Assembly: GCF_007858285.1 (NCBI RefSeq)
Contig: NZ_VFIL01000001.1
Span: 1-64,000, forward strand
Origin: Pseudomonas brenneri
GTDB lineage: Bacteria; Pseudomonadota; Gammaproteobacteria; Pseudomonadales; Pseudomonadaceae
Direction: 5' to 3'
Length of the DNA stretch: 64,000 nt
Numbering within the stretch: position 1 is the stretch's first letter; every line of letters starts with the position of its first letter. Positions 19,448 to 28,700 of the stretch are shown in pieces. The notes under the pieces were generated by a model. The model saw only the letters and a program-made list of their open reading frames with translations, was not told where the DNA came from and searched no databases. The position numbers and the translations under genes were made by a program.

Positions 19448-20221
19448 ATGAAGAAGGTTCTAGGCATTTATGGCAGCTCCAACCGGCGTTGGGTCGGTGA
19501 TGGCTTCCAGGTGCGCTCGCTGCTCTCCCACAACATTCTGGGGCGGCATATTAGTCCGTTTTTTTTGCTGGACTACGCTGGACCTACTGAGTTTACGGCC
19601 TCCAGTCAGCGTCGAGGGGGCGGCGAGTATCCGTGTCGAGGGGGGGAGGCAGTCACGATTGTCTATGAAGGCGAGTTGGAGCACCGGGATTCAACGGGGG
19701 GCAACGCGCTGATCGGTGCCGGTGATGTGCAGTGGATGACAACTGCAGCGGGAGTGCTGCATGAGGACTATCACTCAGCGGACTTTACGCGCACAGGTGG
19801 AACACTGGAGGTGGTCCAGCTATGGGTAAAACTGCCCGATGCGCAAAAAATGATCGCGTTGAGCTACCAATTATTGAGGCGCACAGATGTTCCAGTGTTG
19901 GAATTGCCAGGTGCTGCCGGGCAGATTCGAATCATTGCGGGACAGTATGCCGGCCAGACAGGACCGGTTAAGACCGTTACACCGGTACACATATGGGACC
20001 TGCGCCTGCGCGCCGGCAGGCGCGTGACTGTGCACCTGAACAGCGGGTTCACCTGTGCGGTGGTGCTACTCGACGGTGTCGTGCGGCTGAACGGTGTCGA
20101 CACCTTGCGCGAGGCGCACCTGGCCTTGCTGGACCCGCAGGGCAGTGACCTGCTGCTGGAGGCCAGTCGGGACTCGAAAGTGTTGCTCCTGAGCTGCGAG
20201 CCCCTGCACGAGCCGATGTGA
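19448..20221 (+). CDS. Pirin-like protein with eroded metal site, probably non-functional
   Basis: A 257-residue bicupin recognisable as a quercetinase-like pirin (MKKVLGIYGSSNRRWVGDGF; ELEHRDSTGG; GAGDVQWMTTAAGVLHEDYHS). Family members keep two metal-binding histidines in an HPHRGFETVT motif; here that stretch reads EYPCRGGEAVT, so both histidines are gone, replaced by Tyr and Cys. The His/Glu pair in GVLHED remains. The protein stops at CEPLHEPM, about 25-30 residues short of the usual end, and a shifted frame downstream of the stop still reads IGNVFV, resembling the lost tail. The ATG matches the family start but has no clear ribosome site. I consider it a decaying gene or a repurposed scaffold. 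Confidence 0.75.
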   Translation: MKKVLGIYGSSNRRWVGDGFQVRSLLSHNILGRHISPFFLLDYAGPTEFTASSQRRGGGEYPCRGGEAVTIVYEGELEHRDSTGGNALIGAGDVQWMTTAAGVLHEDYHSADFTRTGGTLEVVQLWVKLPDAQKMIALSYQLLRRTDVPVLELPGAAGQIRIIAGQYAGQTGPVKTVTPVHIWDLRLRAGRRVTVHLNSGFTCAVVLLDGVVRLNGVDTLREAHLALLDPQGSDLLLEASRDSKVLLLSCEPLHEPM

Positions 20222-20302
20222 TCGGCAACGTATTCGTATCTGCACAGGATGTGCAGCGTCTGCCGGGCATTTGGCAGGCAATAACACCAGGGAGGTTCAT
20301 CC

Positions 20303-21010
20303 ATGCAAGAGGAAATGCAAATGAGCGCTTCAGGTAACGCTGCAAACTTTAATGGTCAGAAGCCGACGATTGATCCCACCGACACCGCCATGCTGTTGAT
20401 CGACCACCAGAGTGGCCTATTCCAGATCGTCAAGGACATTGATGTTCCTCAATTGCGCGCCAACGCCATTGCCTTGGCCAAGGCAGCGACCCTGCTGAAG
20501 ATCCCGGTGATCACCACCGCTTCGGTGCCCCAGGGGCCGAACGGGCCGTTGATTCCGGAAATCCATGAATCGGCACCCCACGCCCAATACGTTGCCCGCC
20601 GTGGCGAGATCAATGCCTGGGACAACCCTGAATTCCGTGCCGCCGTCAAAGCCACCGGCAAGAAGACCTTGGTCATTGCCGGCACCCTGACCAGCGTGTG
20701 CCTGGCATTCCCCTCTATTGCCGCCGTGCATGAAGGCTACAAGGTATTCGCCGTGGTCGACGCTTCCGGTAACCACTCGCGACTGGCCACTGACCTCACC
20801 GTAGCCCGTCTGGCCCAGGCCGGCGTGGTGCCGATCGACATCATGGGCACGCTGTCGGAACTGCAAGGCTCGTGGAACCGTCCGGATGCCCAGGAGTGGG
20901 CGAGCGTCTACACCCAGGCGATGCCGCACTACCAGCTATTGATCGAGAGCTACATCAAAGCGCAGGAAGTGGCAAACAACCACGAAGAACTAGACTCCGA
21001 GCGCAAGTAA
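20303..21010 (+). CDS. YcaC-like cysteine hydrolase, paralogue 1
   Basis: A 235-residue isochorismatase-superfamily hydrolase of the YcaC subgroup. Catalytic positions: Asp in [11 protein letters not shown], Arg in [12 protein letters not shown] and Cys in [12 protein letters not shown]. It has a C-terminal extension of about 25 residues beyond YcaC. GGGAGG precedes the ATG. It lies 82 bases after the pirin-like gene and is the first of three consecutive paralogues on the same strand, likely one transcript under the divergent LysR regulator. Substrate unknown. Confidence 0.86.
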   Translation: MQEEMQMSASGNAANFNGQKPTIDPTDTAMLLIDHQSGLFQIVKDIDVPQLRANAIALAKAATLLKIPVITTASVPQGPNGPLIPEIHESAPHAQYVARRGEINAWDNPEFRAAVKATGKKTLVIAGTLTSVCLAFPSIAAVHEGYKVFAVVDASGNHSRLATDLTVARLAQAGVVPIDIMGTLSELQGSWNRPDAQEWASVYTQAMPHYQLLIESYIKAQEVANNHEELDSERK

Positions 21011-21073
21011 TCACGGTTTGTCCTTCCCGGGGCGCCCCATTTCGAGGCGCACCTTTTTATCAGGAGCATCATC

Positions 21074-21700
21074 ATGTCTAAACCCTACGTTCGCTTGGAC
21101 AAAGACAACGCAGCTGTTCTGCTGGTTGACCATCAGGCTGGCCTGCTGTCACTGGTCCGCGATATCGAGCCCGACAAGTTCAAGAACAACGTGCTGGCCC
21201 TGGCTGACCTGGCCAAGTACTTCAAGCTGCCGACCATCCTTACCACCAGTTTCGAAACCGGCCCCAACGGCCCGCTGGTCCCTGAGCTCAAGGCACTGTT
21301 CCCGGACGCGCCGTACATCGCCCGCCCTGGCCAGATCAACGCCTGGGACAACGAAGACTTCGTCAAGGCCATCAAGGCCACTGGCAAGAAGCAACTGATC
21401 ATCGCCGGCGTCGTGACCGAAGTGTGCGTGGCGTTCCCGGCACTGTCGGCCCTGGCTGAAGGTTATGACGTGTTTGTGGTGACCGATGCCTCCGGCACCT
21501 TCAACGAACTGACCCAGCAATCGGCCTGGGCCCGCATGACCGCCAACGGCGCACAGTTGATGACCTGGTTTGGCCTGGCCTGTGAGTTGCACCGCGACTG
21601 GCGCAACGATATCGAAGGCCTGGGGACCTTGTTCTCCAACCACATCCCGGACTATCGCAACCTGTTCACCAGCTACAACGCGTTGACTGAGGGCAAGTAA
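21074..21700 (+). CDS. ycaC: YcaC family cysteine hydrolase, paralogue 2
   Basis: A 208-residue protein nearly collinear with Escherichia coli YcaC: SKPYVRLDKDNAAVLLVDHQAGLL, GPNGPLVPELKALFPDAPYIARPG, VVTEVCVAFPALSAL. The catalytic residues match by position (Asp19, Arg84, Cys118). YcaC is an oligomeric hydrolase of unsettled substrate. It sits between two more divergent relatives with gaps of 63 and 66 bases. Its close match to the E. coli protein makes it the likely ancestral copy of the array. Confidence 0.92.
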   Translation: MSKPYVRLDKDNAAVLLVDHQAGLLSLVRDIEPDKFKNNVLALADLAKYFKLPTILTTSFETGPNGPLVPELKALFPDAPYIARPGQINAWDNEDFVKAIKATGKKQLIIAGVVTEVCVAFPALSALAEGYDVFVVTDASGTFNELTQQSAWARMTANGAQLMTWFGLACELHRDWRNDIEGLGTLFSNHIPDYRNLFTSYNALTEGK

Positions 21701-21766
21701 GCCCAGGTGTGGAGGCTGTGCTGCGACAGGCAGTCACCATTTCAGCTAGAGACGAGGAGCGTTCAG

Positions 21767-22417
21767 ATGAAAAACAACCAGGTTCCAGCTAACGACCCTT
21801 TATTGACCGCAGACAATCACGCCCTGTTGTTGATTGACCATCAATACCTTCAACTGTTGGCCGTGCGCTCTCATTCGGCCGATACAGTTGTTACCAACAC
21901 CACCTTGCTGGCCAAGGGCGCAAAAATCTTCAATGTCCCGACGCTATTGACCACAGCCTATGCCGAGCGCCAGGAAATTTTCCAGGAGTTGCAGGCGGTG
22001 TTTCCCGAGCAAAAGCCCATCGACCGCACCGGCCTGAACTCCTGGGATGACCCTCGGGTACGCAAGTGGGTCGAAGACACCGGCAAGAAAAAACTGGTGA
22101 TCGCAGGCCTGTGGACCGAGGTCTGCCTGAGCTTCGCAGTGTTGAGTACGCTGGCGGCCGGGTATGAGGTGTATATCGTCACCGATGCGGCAGGTGGGGG
22201 CAGCACTGAAGGTCATGAGCGGGGTGTACAGCGTATGGTGCAAGCCGGTGCCCGTCCGTTGACGGCGGCGGTCTACATCAGTGAGTTGCAGCGTGACTGG
22301 TCCCGTGAAGAGACGGCGGGCGAGGTGGCCAAGCTTTTTGCTGAACTGGGCGGGGCTTTTGGCCAAGGGTTGCGTTGGGAGTGGCAACTGCTTGGGCTAA
22401 AAGAAGGCACTCGATAG
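21767..22417 (+). CDS. YcaC-like cysteine hydrolase, paralogue 3
   Basis: A 216-residue isochorismatase-superfamily protein, the most diverged of the three: Asp in LLLIDHQYLQLL, Arg in PIDRTGLNSWDD and Cys in LWTEVCLSFAVL are kept, but the glycine-rich insert AAGGGSTEGHERG and the C-terminal sequence differ. GAGGAG precedes the ATG. It is followed by an imperfect hairpin that likely ends the pirin/hydrolase transcript before the DoxX gene. Confidence 0.85.
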   Translation: MKNNQVPANDPLLTADNHALLLIDHQYLQLLAVRSHSADTVVTNTTLLAKGAKIFNVPTLLTTAYAERQEIFQELQAVFPEQKPIDRTGLNSWDDPRVRKWVEDTGKKKLVIAGLWTEVCLSFAVLSTLAAGYEVYIVTDAAGGGSTEGHERGVQRMVQAGARPLTAAVYISELQRDWSREETAGEVAKLFAELGGAFGQGLRWEWQLLGLKEGTR

Positions 22418-22460
22418 AAGTCGCGACACTATAAAAATAGTTTTCTGCTGAGCTGTTCAA

Positions 22461-22490
22461 GTCAAGCAGGCTTTGCCCTGCCTGACTTTC
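22461..22490 (+). terminator. Hairpin after the hydrolase array
   Basis: GTCAAGCAGG pairs with CCTGCCTGAC (one mismatch) over a 6-base loop, then TTTC. It lies about 45 bases after the third hydrolase stop. Confidence 0.5.
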
Positions 22491-22532
22491 AGCTAACGCT
22501 TATTGCGTGCACTCATCTATGAGGCTTTACCC

Positions 22533-22916
22533 ATGAACACAATAATGTTGGTTGGGCGGGTTCTTATCAGCTTGCTTTTTATCTGGAGCGGGCTTGGCAA
22601 GTTGATGAACTATGAAGGCACGATAGGCTATATCGACAGCGCAGGGCTGCCTCTCGCTTCAGTTGCCTATTTGATTGCCCTCGCCGTTGAACTGGTCGTC
22701 GCTCCTGCGCTATTGCTCGGTTTCAAGACTAAACCTGCGGCGGTCATCATCAGTGCCTTTTCTGCTGTAGCCGGCCTTCTTTTTCATTTCCATCCTGAAG
22801 ATACCAACCAGATGACGCACTTGATGAAAAACCTGGCGATCAGTGGCGGGCTGTTATATGTGCTGGTGAGCGGTGGTGGGCTATACAGCCTGGATAGGTT
22901 GTTAAGTAAGAGATAA
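22533..22916 (+). CDS. DoxX family membrane protein
   Basis: A 127-residue inner-membrane protein with four helices. It begins LVGRVLISLLFIWSGLGKLMNYEGT, the DoxX signature in which the conserved SG-x-GK follows helix 1. Family members associate with redox or thiol stress complexes; the exact role is not fixed. It follows the pirin/hydrolase group, a common neighbourhood for DoxX in pseudomonads. The region is somewhat A/T-richer than its surroundings. Confidence 0.85.
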   Translation: MNTIMLVGRVLISLLFIWSGLGKLMNYEGTIGYIDSAGLPLASVAYLIALAVELVVAPALLLGFKTKPAAVIISAFSAVAGLLFHFHPEDTNQMTHLMKNLAISGGLLYVLVSGGGLYSLDRLLSKR

Positions 22917-23032
22917 CTAGAGGTGCTCCTCTCTTGGCCTGGTTGAAGTCTATGTAGGGACATAGGGCAACCGGGTCCTTTTTCATGAAGCGACAATAAG
23001 TAGCAGTGGTTTTATCTATGGGCGGGCCGTTT

Positions 23033-25180
23033 ATGCAGCCACTGATCAACTATTTCAAAGTGGTGTTTAACCCAGGCCTGGCCGTGCTGCTATTTGCCTT
23101 GCGCACCGTTGCGGCCGGATTGTTGACCTTGTACCTGGCCTTTATCTTCGACCTTGATCAGCCAAAGTGGTCAGTGATGGCGGTGATTATCGTCAGCCAA
23201 CCCTTGGGTGGCATGGCGTTGCAGCGTAGTTTTTCGCAGATTATCGGCACGTTGGTCGGCGCGGCAGTAGCGGTGCTGATCATGGGCGTTTTCCCTCAGG
23301 CACCGGTCCCATTCATTGTCACCTTGTCGCTGTGGCTGGCGTTCTGCACGGCGGGCGGGACGTTGCTGCGTTACACCAGTTCCCATGCCTTTGTGCTCAG
23401 TGGCTTCACCGCGGTCGTCGTGGGGCTGCTAGCGGTGCCGGAGCAGGATAATACCTTGATGCTGGCGATCACCCGACTCACTGAGACGCTGCTGGCGGTT
23501 GCCTGTGTCGGCGTGGTCAGCCTGTTGACGGCGCGCCCGGAAGCGGTGGCGCGGGGGTACTTTGCCAAGGTCGATCAGGTCCTGAAGTTGATGGCGGCCC
23601 ATGCGGCTGCGGTGATACGTACCGAGGAGAGCGAGGCCGATTTCCATAAGCGCCAGATGCAGTTACTGGGCGAAATCAACGCACTGGAAGGCCTGCGCCG
23701 GCATTTGTATTTCGACGCGCCACGGTTGCGCAGTGCCAACGGCCTGGTGCAGTTGCTGGGTAATCAATTGGTATTGCTGACTTCACGCCTGACGGTGCTG
23801 CGCCGTCAACGCACGCTGATCGGTGAGCGTTGGCAAGGTGAGCTTCCCGAAGACATTCAACAGCTGCGCGCTGACGAACTGGCGTTCCTGGATGAGCTGG
23901 CAGTGGCGGGGCGTTCATTATCGCCTGAGGCGCGCCAGCGCTTTAGCGTGTTGCAACAGCGCTTTGACCAGCAGGCCAACAAGGTCGAGCAGCGTGACCA
24001 GCCCATCACCGGCTCGTTACGCGCCCTGGCGTGGGCCTTGCGTTGGGAACAGGCAAGGTTGTTGCAACAACTGGAGGAAATCCTGGAACTGAGCGATGCC
24101 ATCCAGGAGGGCCGCCCGGCCAACTGTCTGCACCGTCAGAGCCGAAGTAACCCGCTGTACCTGGACTGGCGCCTGGCGGGAATGAACGCTGCCCGAGCGT
24201 TTATTGCCTTGCTCGTGTGCGGATTGATCTGGATCGAAACTGCATGGGATGGCGCACGGGCAGGGATGATCCTGGTGGGGATCCTGTGCTCATTGATGGC
24301 GACCTTTCCACGGCCCCTGGCGGCGAGCCAGAATTATGCGCGTGGATTTGGCCTGTCGCTGGTGATTTCAGCGGTCTATCAATTCATGCTGGTGCCCGCC
24401 ATTGGCGACGTCGAAATGCTGCTGTTGATTCTGGCGCCGCTGCTCTATGTGATCGCCGTGGGTCTGGCCAGCCCGCTGACGGCCGGTATAGGCATGGGCC
24501 TGGGGCTTTCGACCTTCCTGATGGTGGGCCCGCAGAATATTGGGGCCTGGCAGAACACTGCGAGTCAGTGGTTCGAATTTGCCGGAGCGTATATCGGGGC
24601 TTGCACCTTATCGTTACTGGTGTATTCCTGGGTGTTTCCATTCAATCCGGTCCGGCGCATTCAACGTCTGTTCGATGAGAGCCGGGAGCAGGTCTACGTC
24701 TTGCTCAAGACCTCGGCGGCGGATCAGCAGCAGTTCGCCTTTGAAAGCCGGATGATGGATCGCCTGACCATGATGCTGGGCTTGTTGCCCGCGACCAAAG
24801 ACCCGCGAGCCCATGCGCTGTTCGAGGTCAGTCTGGCCTGCATGGCCCTGGGCGTGGCGTTGAACCAGCTCAAGCAACAAGGGCAAAGCAATACATTGCT
24901 GACGGTGCAAACCCAGGCACGTTTGCAGTCGGTTCTGGACCAGTCAGGCCGCTATGTGGCGGGAAGGCACACCGTCGACTGGCAGGCGTTGACCGACGCA
25001 TTGCGGCACCTGGGCGATGACCTGGACCAACTGCATGCCGCTGAGCTTTCGTCAGGGCATGAGCAGTTATGGTCAGTGTTTCGCATTCGCGTGGCACTGC
25101 TGATCGTTGCCTCGTTCATTGAACGCTACCGCGAATTTCTTGAACCCGATGAAAAAGGAGTGCCGTCTCTTGCCCATTGA
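23033..25180 (+). CDS. FUSC/AaeB-like efflux pump inner-membrane protein
   Basis: About 715 residues with two blocks of five to six membrane helices (about 10-175 and 385-545), each followed by a cytosolic domain, as in aromatic acid exporters of the AaeB/FUSC family. The first helix block shows LRTVAAGLLTLYLAFIFDLDQPKWSVM with the conserved W. Start is uncertain: ATG 23033 fits the family best, but ATG 23018 and GTG 23006 are in frame, none with a strong ribosome site. It is the first gene of a coupled efflux operon whose next start overlaps its own end. Confidence 0.87.
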   Translation: MQPLINYFKVVFNPGLAVLLFALRTVAAGLLTLYLAFIFDLDQPKWSVMAVIIVSQPLGGMALQRSFSQIIGTLVGAAVAVLIMGVFPQAPVPFIVTLSLWLAFCTAGGTLLRYTSSHAFVLSGFTAVVVGLLAVPEQDNTLMLAITRLTETLLAVACVGVVSLLTARPEAVARGYFAKVDQVLKLMAAHAAAVIRTEESEADFHKRQMQLLGEINALEGLRRHLYFDAPRLRSANGLVQLLGNQLVLLTSRLTVLRRQRTLIGERWQGELPEDIQQLRADELAFLDELAVAGRSLSPEARQRFSVLQQRFDQQANKVEQRDQPITGSLRALAWALRWEQARLLQQLEEILELSDAIQEGRPANCLHRQSRSNPLYLDWRLAGMNAARAFIALLVCGLIWIETAWDGARAGMILVGILCSLMATFPRPLAASQNYARGFGLSLVISAVYQFMLVPAIGDVEMLLLILAPLLYVIAVGLASPLTAGIGMGLGLSTFLMVGPQNIGAWQNTASQWFEFAGAYIGACTLSLLVYSWVFPFNPVRRIQRLFDESREQVYVLLKTSAADQQQFAFESRMMDRLTMMLGLLPATKDPRAHALFEVSLACMALGVALNQLKQQGQSNTLLTVQTQARLQSVLDQSGRYVAGRHTVDWQALTDALRHLGDDLDQLHAAELSSGHEQLWSVFRIRVALLIVASFIERYREFLEPDEKGVPSLAH

Positions 25181-25379
25181 TTTTGAGGTGGGCGGCGTCT
25201 ACCTGCCGCCCATTGCCCAGGCTCTGCTGCTGGCGCTACCGATTTTCATGGCGCTGGGCTGGTCCTTGCGCCGGCTGGGCGTGTTGCGGTTTGTCTGGCA
25301 TGAGGCGCTGTTTGAGGGAGCGCTCTATGTCTGCGTGTGTGCTGTTGTGATTCTAGTAATGGGAGCCTCATCACCTTGA
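25170..25379 (+). CDS. DUF1656 small membrane protein of the efflux operon
   Basis: A 69-residue protein with two helices (about 15-32 and 45-65) and the DUF1656 opening PIDFEVGGVYLPP. The TTG at 25170 gives the length usual for the family, with AAGGAG ten bases upstream; an in-frame ATG at 25149 would add seven residues. It overlaps the FUSC gene by 11 bases and the next gene by four. DUF1656 proteins are regularly encoded between the FUSC and HlyD partners and probably belong to the pump; the biochemical role is unknown. Confidence 0.8.
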   Translation: MPIDFEVGGVYLPPIAQALLLALPIFMALGWSLRRLGVLRFVWHEALFEGALYVCVCAVVILVMGASSP

Positions 25380-26332
25380 AAAAATATATCGCCCAACTGA
25401 TTACCCTGGCGGTTGTCTTGCTGGCGCTGGTCCTGGGCTGGTTCGCCTGGGAGCACTACACCCGTTCACCCTGGACCCGCGATGCCAGGGTGCGCGCTGA
25501 TGTGGTGACCTTATCAGCGGACGTCTCCGGGCTGATCGCCAGTTTGCGTGTGCAGGATAACCAGCATGTGAGCAAAGGTGACCTGCTACTGCAAATCGAC
25601 CCGGCGCGTTATGCCCTGGCAGTCGAACACGCACGGCGCTCGGTTGAAGTGGCCCAGGCCACAATGGGCCAGTCCGAGGCCGCAATCATTGCCAGCCAGG
25701 CGCAGCTCAAGCAGCGCCAAAGTGAAGAGCGACGCCGGCGTAGCCTCAAGCAAGGGTTCGCCATCTCCGGCGAGGAGTGGGAGAAGTCCAATACCGACGT
25801 GGCTATCGCTCAGGCGCAGTTGCTCAGCAACCAGGCCAACCTCGGGCTGGCCCAAGCCAATGTGCAGTTGGCAAAGGCTGCCTTGACCCAGGCCGAACTC
25901 GACCTGCAGCGCACCCGCGTGGTGGCGCCAGTCAGTGGCTATGTGACCAACCTGCTGACCCGCCAGGGCGACTACGCCAGTACCGGCGGTGCCTTGCTGG
26001 CGTTGGTGGACAGCGACTCGTTTTATGTCAGTGGCTACTTCGAGGAAACCAAGTTGCCGCGCATCGCACAAGGTAACCCAGTGCGGATCCAGTTGATGAG
26101 CGGCGAGACCTTTACCGGAACCGTGCAGAGCATTGCCTTCGCCATCACCGACCGTGAGAACGCGCCCGGTAGCCGCTTGCTGGCCAACATCAACCCCAGC
26201 TACACCTGGGTCAAGCTGGCCCAGCGGGTACCCGTGAGAATTCAGATCGATCCTGCATACGCCGCCAAGGACCGCTTGCGGGCAGGTACTACGGCGACGG
26301 TGACGGTGCTTGAGCAACAGGAGCAACGCTGA
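25376..26332 (+). CDS. HlyD/AaeA-like periplasmic adaptor (membrane fusion protein)
   Basis: A 318-residue membrane fusion protein: N-terminal anchor (about 6-25), split biotinyl-lipoyl domain (TLSADVSGLIASLRVQDNQHV and TRVVAPVSGYVTNL), an alpha-hairpin coiled coil between (about 80-165) and a beta-barrel (DSDSFYVSGYFEETKL). It links the FUSC pump to an outer-membrane channel. The start is TTG, overlapping the DUF1656 stop as TTGA, with GGGAG ten bases upstream. The next gene's ATG overlaps its stop, so the four genes are coupled. Confidence 0.9.
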   Translation: MKKYIAQLITLAVVLLALVLGWFAWEHYTRSPWTRDARVRADVVTLSADVSGLIASLRVQDNQHVSKGDLLLQIDPARYALAVEHARRSVEVAQATMGQSEAAIIASQAQLKQRQSEERRRRSLKQGFAISGEEWEKSNTDVAIAQAQLLSNQANLGLAQANVQLAKAALTQAELDLQRTRVVAPVSGYVTNLLTRQGDYASTGGALLALVDSDSFYVSGYFEETKLPRIAQGNPVRIQLMSGETFTGTVQSIAFAITDRENAPGSRLLANINPSYTWVKLAQRVPVRIQIDPAYAAKDRLRAGTTATVTVLEQQEQR

Positions 26333-27753
26333 TGAGTGTGTCATTGCGCCGGCTTATACGGGTTTCAATCTCGCTGACGGTTTCGTTGTCGGCGGCCGGG
26401 GCCTATGCCGATAACTCCATGGACCAGAGAGATAACCTCAGCACCGGTATCAATGAGCGGCAAAAGGCTGAGCTGTCGGTCACACCGGGATTTGTCAGCG
26501 GCTCGTCCCTCAATGGCTTGCTGCGCAATTACTACCTGGGCCGTGATAACCACAACACACCGTCCAGGCGCGACCAGCGCGAGTGGGTGCAGGGCGTGTA
26601 CCTGTCCTTTCGTTCGGGATACACCGACACGCCCATTGGGGTCGGGCTCGATGTGCATGGTTTTTATGGGCTCAAGCTGGATGGAGGAGGGGGCAGTGGC
26701 GGGGCCGGATTGCTGCCGCTGGACTCAAAAGGCGCGCCGGAGTCTGACTTTTCCGCTGCGGGCGCGGCGCTCAAGCTGCGCGGGTTTGACAGCCTGATGC
26801 AGGCAGGTGACCAGTACCTTGAAAACCCGCTGATCGCCAGTGGCGTCAGCCGCGTCTTTCCCCAGACATTTCGCGGTGTCACGCTCAAGAACTACAGCCT
26901 GGAACACCTGACGCTGGACACCGGCTGGATCGACTCAACACGCCAGCGCAACCAGAGCGGCCAAAGCCACTTGACCACCAGTTACGGCACCGGCAACAAG
27001 GCCGGGGTGGCCGCTGATCGTGAAAGCGCGTCCATGAGTTGGCTGGGCGGCGTCTACGCGGTGCCCGGCGGGATAACACTGACCCTGTATGGCGGCCAAT
27101 TGAGTGATATCTGGAACCAGTACTACGCCGGGGTCAGCCAGCCATTCAAACTGACGCCTGGGCTTACGTTGACGCCGTACCTGCGCTACTTCAAAACCCG
27201 CGACCAGGGCCAGCGCCAGTTGGGCAATATCGACAACAACACCTACAGCGGCGGCCTGACCCTGTCCGGTGCAGGCCAGAGCCTGACCCTGGGGATGCAG
27301 AAGGTGGACGGCGACACGCCGTTCGACTACATGGTCCAGGACGACCGGACCTTCCTTTACCTGGGCAACTCCCAGCAATACGCAGACTTCAACGCGCCGG
27401 GCGAAAAGTCCTGGAAGATTCAATACCAGACCAGCCTGGCGTTTATTCGCGCGCCGGATTTCCAGCTAAGCACCTCATATACCCGCGGTGAAGCGGACCT
27501 GACCCGGGTCGATCCCAATAGCACAGGCTACGGCTACATCTATAACGCCGCCGGTAAAGATGCACACCATTGGGAGCGGGACGTCGCCCTGCGCTATGGG
27601 GTGCCAGACGGCAAGGCCAAAGGCTTGAATATCACCCTGCGCTGGGCCGCACACCGTTCAGCGCAGGGATATACCGCGCCGGGCAACACCCGTGGCAACT
27701 CAAACGCCGATGAGTACCGGGTGATTGTCGATTACCCATTCAGTGTTTTCTAG
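26332..27753 (+). CDS. OprD family outer-membrane porin
   Basis: A 473-residue outer-membrane beta-barrel with a signal peptide (about 1-25, ending AGAYA). OprD features include the LNGLLRNYYLGRD region, the repeated GVGLDVHGFYGLKLDGG strand and the terminal phenylalanine (YPFSVF) used for barrel insertion. OprD porins usually take up amino or aromatic acids. Its coupling to an efflux operon (ATG overlapping the adaptor stop) suggests that it passes the same compound class, either as the outer exit or as an uptake route. Confidence 0.88.
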   Translation: MSVSLRRLIRVSISLTVSLSAAGAYADNSMDQRDNLSTGINERQKAELSVTPGFVSGSSLNGLLRNYYLGRDNHNTPSRRDQREWVQGVYLSFRSGYTDTPIGVGLDVHGFYGLKLDGGGGSGGAGLLPLDSKGAPESDFSAAGAALKLRGFDSLMQAGDQYLENPLIASGVSRVFPQTFRGVTLKNYSLEHLTLDTGWIDSTRQRNQSGQSHLTTSYGTGNKAGVAADRESASMSWLGGVYAVPGGITLTLYGGQLSDIWNQYYAGVSQPFKLTPGLTLTPYLRYFKTRDQGQRQLGNIDNNTYSGGLTLSGAGQSLTLGMQKVDGDTPFDYMVQDDRTFLYLGNSQQYADFNAPGEKSWKIQYQTSLAFIRAPDFQLSTSYTRGEADLTRVDPNSTGYGYIYNAAGKDAHHWERDVALRYGVPDGKAKGLNITLRWAAHRSAQGYTAPGNTRGNSNADEYRVIVDYPFSVF

Positions 27754-27776
27754 CCGCCATTCAATGAAGGTGTTGT

Positions 27777-28700
27777 ATGAGTCAAACCCAATGGATTCGG
27801 GTGCTGGGCATCAGCTCGGCACTGGCCTGCGCCACGAGCGAGGCTGACAGCGTCAGCCTGCCGCCCCTGGCCCTGGGCAATGCCAGTTTCATGGATGGGG
27901 TCGCCGGCCCCGGTGCGTTGTTCGAGTTACCGGTGCAGTATTACCGCAGCAACTCGGCCTACGATTCCCACGGCCATGCACGCCCGGGGCGGCAGCAGGT
28001 GCACAGCACCACGGTACTGCCGCACCTGGCTTACTTCAGCAACAAGACTTTGCTGGGGGCGAACTATGGCGCCGAAGTGCTGCTGCCATTGGTGAACCTG
28101 GATATAGATATCGATCAGGGCCCCAAGGGACGACGGACGCGCCAGGGTGACATGATCGTCAGTCCGTTCCTGCTGCAATGGGCCCCGGTGTCGTTCTTCG
28201 GCCGCCCGTACTGGCAGCGCCTGAATTTCGTGTTCTCGCTGCCCACAGGCTCCTATAACAAGGATTCGAGCCTCAATACCGGGAGCAATGTCTGGGTGTT
28301 CAACCCCCATTACGTATTTACCTGGGAGTTGACTGACCGCCTGGAAGTCAGCGGTCGTTTCAACTATGCGTGGACAAGCCGCAACAACGATCCGGCGTCA
28401 GTCCTGCACGCCAACAGTATCCAGCCGGGAGAGGCGTTTCACAGCAATCTGTCGGTTTCCTATGCGCTCGCCGAGAAGTGGCGCGTCGGCGTTGCAGGCT
28501 ATCAACTCAATCAGATCAGCGACGACCGGATTGATGGGCATCGCCAGCGTGACTCCAGGGAACAGGTGACAGGGATCGGGCCAGGCGTGATGTATCAGCA
28601 AGGAAAACAGACATTCTTCGCCAATCTGTATTTTGAAAGCGGTGCTGAAAACCGCGCGCAGGGCACCCAGTTGACGCTACGTTACCTTCATGGGTTTTAG
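27777..28700 (+). CDS. MetA-type (phenol degradation/SphA-like) outer-membrane protein
   Basis: A 307-residue protein with a signal peptide (about 1-23) and a beta-barrel of the phenol meta-pathway 'MetA' family. Recognisable are PPLALGNASFMDGVAGPGALFELPVQYY and the closing strand RYLHGF with a terminal phenylalanine. Members occur beside aromatic catabolic or efflux genes and are thought to pass hydrophobic substrates. It follows the OprD gene after 23 bases and ends convergently with the TetR gene, the two stops overlapping by four bases. Confidence 0.8.
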   Translation: MSQTQWIRVLGISSALACATSEADSVSLPPLALGNASFMDGVAGPGALFELPVQYYRSNSAYDSHGHARPGRQQVHSTTVLPHLAYFSNKTLLGANYGAEVLLPLVNLDIDIDQGPKGRRTRQGDMIVSPFLLQWAPVSFFGRPYWQRLNFVFSLPTGSYNKDSSLNTGSNVWVFNPHYVFTWELTDRLEVSGRFNYAWTSRNNDPASVLHANSIQPGEAFHSNLSVSYALAEKWRVGVAGYQLNQISDDRIDGHRQRDSREQVTGIGPGVMYQQGKQTFFANLYFESGAENRAQGTQLTLRYLHGF

